From assembly GCF_013283855.1 (NCBI RefSeq), contig NZ_CP054056.1, positions 930,001 to 994,000 of the forward strand: DNA of 64,000 nucleotides, written 5' to 3'. The notes below the pieces were generated by a model, which worked only from the letters and a program-made list of their open reading frames with translations, did not search any database and was not told the origin of the DNA. Below are positions 62,431-64,000 of the stretch, in pieces. Numbering within the stretch: the first letter of the stretch is position 1; every line of letters begins with the position of its first letter. The translations under genes and the position numbers were made by a program. This stretch comes from Aquiluna borgnonia. GTDB lineage: Bacteria > Actinomycetota > Actinomycetes > Actinomycetales > Microbacteriaceae.

Positions 62431-63488
62431 CGAGGGGTAGTTCCCTGCCGCAATCCAGTCCGAATCAACTCATCGACGAGCTTCGGATAGCTAAGGCCGG
62501 TGGCCTGCCAGAGTGATGGATACATTGAGATCGGTGTGAAGCCTGGCATCGTGTTCACCTCGGTGATGACAAAGCCATCGCTCGTGAGGAAGAAATCGGT
62601 GCGTGCAAGGCCCGAGCAACCAAGTGCTCGGAAGGCTCGTTTTGCCAGCTCATGCATTTGCGTCAACTCGGAGTCGCTCAGCGAGGTTGGAACCAGCAGG
62701 TCGGCACCCCCGCCGAGATACTTAGCCTCGTAGTCGTAGAACTCCCTGCCCCGAACCACAATTTCACCGGCAAGGGAGACCTCCAGCGCACCGGATTCAA
62801 GTTCCAGAACCGCACACTCAACCTCGCGGCCAACGATGCACTGTTCAACCAAAACTGTATTGTCGTGCTGGAACGCGGCTTCAATGGCCGCCCCAAGGGC
62901 CTCAAAGCTGTGAACCTTGCTCACACCAACTGAGGAGCCAGAGCGCGAGGGTTTTACAAATAGCGGCAGCTCGAGTCCGGCATGGCAGCGCGCAAGGAAG
63001 TCTGCAGCGTCTCGTTTGAAATCAAGTTCGCCGACAACCAGACCCTTTGCGACGCTGAGTCCGGCCTGGCTAAACAGCGCCTTGGCCTTGGACTTCTCCA
63101 TGGCTACAGCAGAGGCGAGCACGCCGTTACCAACGTAGGGGACGTGGCAAAGCTGCAGGAGCCCCTGCACAGATCCGTCTTCGCCATTGGGGCCGTGCAG
63201 CACTGGAAAGGCGATGTCGATCTTCCCCAAGTCCCTGCCAGAGGCAGTGACCCAGTTTCCCCCGCCGATTGATGGACGAACCTCGTCACTCAACAGCACT
63301 TCGGGGTTCGAAGCGAGGGTCCAAGTTTTATCAATGTCGCAGAGGGTCCACTGCCCGGTCTTGGTGATGCCAATTGGAATCACCTCGTAGCGAGCTGAGT
63401 CAATTGCGCCGGCGACCCCCAGGGCTGTGATGCAGGAGACCGAGTGCTCGGATGACTCTCCTCCGAAAATAAGTGCGACCCTGATCAT
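62427..63488 (-). CDS. ddl: D-alanine-D-alanine ligase
   Basis: Ddl joins two D-alanines for the peptidoglycan stem peptide. The 353-residue ATP-grasp enzyme has the N-terminal FGGESSEHSVSCIT, the HGPNGEDGSVQGL loop, the PSRSGSSVGVSKV segment and the C-terminal ITEVNTMPGFTPISMYP metal-binding segment with Tyr at the position usual for D-Ala specificity rather than D-lactate. It overlaps gpsA by four bases, downstream of it in the same unit. Confidence 0.96.
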   Translation of the reverse strand: MIRVALIFGGESSEHSVSCITALGVAGAIDSARYEVIPIGITKTGQWTLCDIDKTWTLASNPEVLLSDEVRPSIGGGNWVTASGRDLGKIDIAFPVLHGPNGEDGSVQGLLQLCHVPYVGNGVLASAVAMEKSKAKALFSQAGLSVAKGLVVGELDFKRDAADFLARCHAGLELPLFVKPSRSGSSVGVSKVHSFEALGAAIEAAFQHDNTVLVEQCIVGREVECAVLELESGALEVSLAGEIVVRGREFYDYEAKYLGGGADLLVPTSLSDSELTQMHELAKRAFRALGCSGLARTDFFLTSDGFVITEVNTMPGFTPISMYPSLWQATGLSYPKLVDELIRTGLRQGTTPR

Positions 63489-64000
63489 GACTCGACCTCA
63501 ACGTCATCTGCCAAGTTGAGCTGCCTACCAAAGTCACCGGCACGCATGCGGCCCTCAATCACATCGCTCACCTGAGTGACGATTGGCATCTCAATGCCCT
63601 TTTCCGCTGCAATCTTTAGCACCGGTGCGACCGAACTGAGACCTTCGGCAGTTTGCAGCAGGCGCTTTAGCACCTCTTTTTTGGTGTAGCCGCGACCGAG
63701 CATTTCACCAGCGCGGAAATTTCTGGAGAGCGAAGATTCACTGGTTGCAATCAGGTCACCCAGGCCAGCCAACCCAAACAGTGTGCGACGCCTTGCCCCG
63801 TGAGCCACTGCAAACTTTGTGATTTCTGCAAGTCCCCTGGTCATGATCGAAGCCTTGGTGTTTTGGCCGTAACCAAGGCCGTTCACGATTCCAATTGCGA
63901 CCGCAATCAGGTTCTTCAAGACACCGCCCAGTTCGGTGCCGATGAGGTCGTGATTGGTAAAGACAGTGAAGTAGTCGCTTGAGCAGGTGCGGGCAACCTC
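63485..64000 (-). CDS. gpsA: Glycerol-3-phosphate dehydrogenase [NAD(P)+], C-terminal part
   Basis: The frame is open to the right edge of the window, so the N-terminal NAD-binding half is missing; 171 residues are visible. The catalytic lysine segment GTELGGVLKN is at the visible start, and the C-terminal GLAGLGDLIATSESSLSRNF signature confirms GpsA. The enzyme makes sn-glycerol-3-phosphate for phospholipids. The TTG or Met inside VLKN is not a real start. Confidence 0.95.
   Translation of the reverse strand, partial: EVARTCSSDYFTVFTNHDLIGTELGGVLKNLIAVAIGIVNGLGYGQNTKASIMTRGLAEITKFAVAHGARRRTLFGLAGLGDLIATSESSLSRNFRAGEMLGRGYTKKEVLKRLLQTAEGLSSVAPVLKIAAEKGIEMPIVTQVSDVIEGRMRAGDFGRQLNLADDVEVES

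Overview
The window is core chromosome of a small-genome actinobacterium, most likely a Microbacteriaceae member of the freshwater Luna-type (Rhodoluna/Aquiluna-like) group. This is inferred from moderate GC, very short intergenic gaps, GTG/TTG starts, leaderless promoters and gene order shared with mycobacteria (argS-lysA-hom-thrC-thrB-rho-prfA-prmC-sua5-rfe-atpIBEFHAGDC; UPF0182-PDZ/Lon-zincin-E1-like-uvrD2-adnBA-DUF3107-ferritin-like-rhlE; mrp-tatB-methyltransferase-DUF3117-dapE/dapD; gpsA-ddl-DUF3515-thiL). No plasmid, phage, IS, CRISPR or rRNA sequence was recognised. No stretch over 300 bases lacks a gene.

Layout. 1-1321: C-terminal part of a membrane-anchored, possibly anti-sigma-like protein. 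1318-21020 (minus): one colinear 19.7-kb run from argS through lysine/threonine biosynthesis, Rho, RF1, PrmC, TsaC-type enzyme and WecA-type transferase to the complete F1Fo ATP synthase and yaaA. 21106-26308: an alpha-glucoside utilisation cluster (GH13 glucosidase, two ABC permeases, binding lipoprotein) with a tRNA-Arg(CCG) on the other strand inside it and a LacI-type operator candidate upstream. 26492-30172: rdgB-rph-murI, divergent pncB, DUF3039. 30178-32560: HtrA protease and two unknown exported proteins. 32645-32721: initiator tRNA-fMet with a terminator. 32751-50532: UPF0182, PDZ-Lon protease, zincin-like protein, E1-like protein, UvrD2, a kinase-like protein, AdnB/AdnA, DUF3107, a small membrane protein, a ferritin-like protein and an RhlE-type helicase. 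50502-58853: PHP phosphoesterase, Xaa-Pro aminopeptidase, stress protein, PRC/MgtE-N/CBS protein, DUF1003, Mrp, aldehyde dehydrogenase, TatB, methyltransferase, DUF3117 (57 aa). 58920-64000: dapE/dapD, thiL, DUF3515 lipoprotein, ddl and the C-terminal half of gpsA.

Functionally the genes serve energy conservation, aspartate-family amino acids and meso-DAP/peptidoglycan precursors (hom, lysA, dapD, dapE, murI, ddl), translation, transcription termination, double-strand break repair and sugar import. No classical novel cassette is visible. The more unusual content is: (i) back-to-back or overlapping leaderless promoters between divergent genes (thiL/DUF3515, dapE/dapD, PHP/pepP, murI/pncB); (ii) almost all convergent pairs overlap at their stop codons; (iii) three proteins beside the DNA-repair helicases (zincin-like, E1-like, kinase-like) appear to have lost their expected catalytic residues; (iv) a UvrD2 reduced to its bare motor, and no rpmE between rho and prfA.
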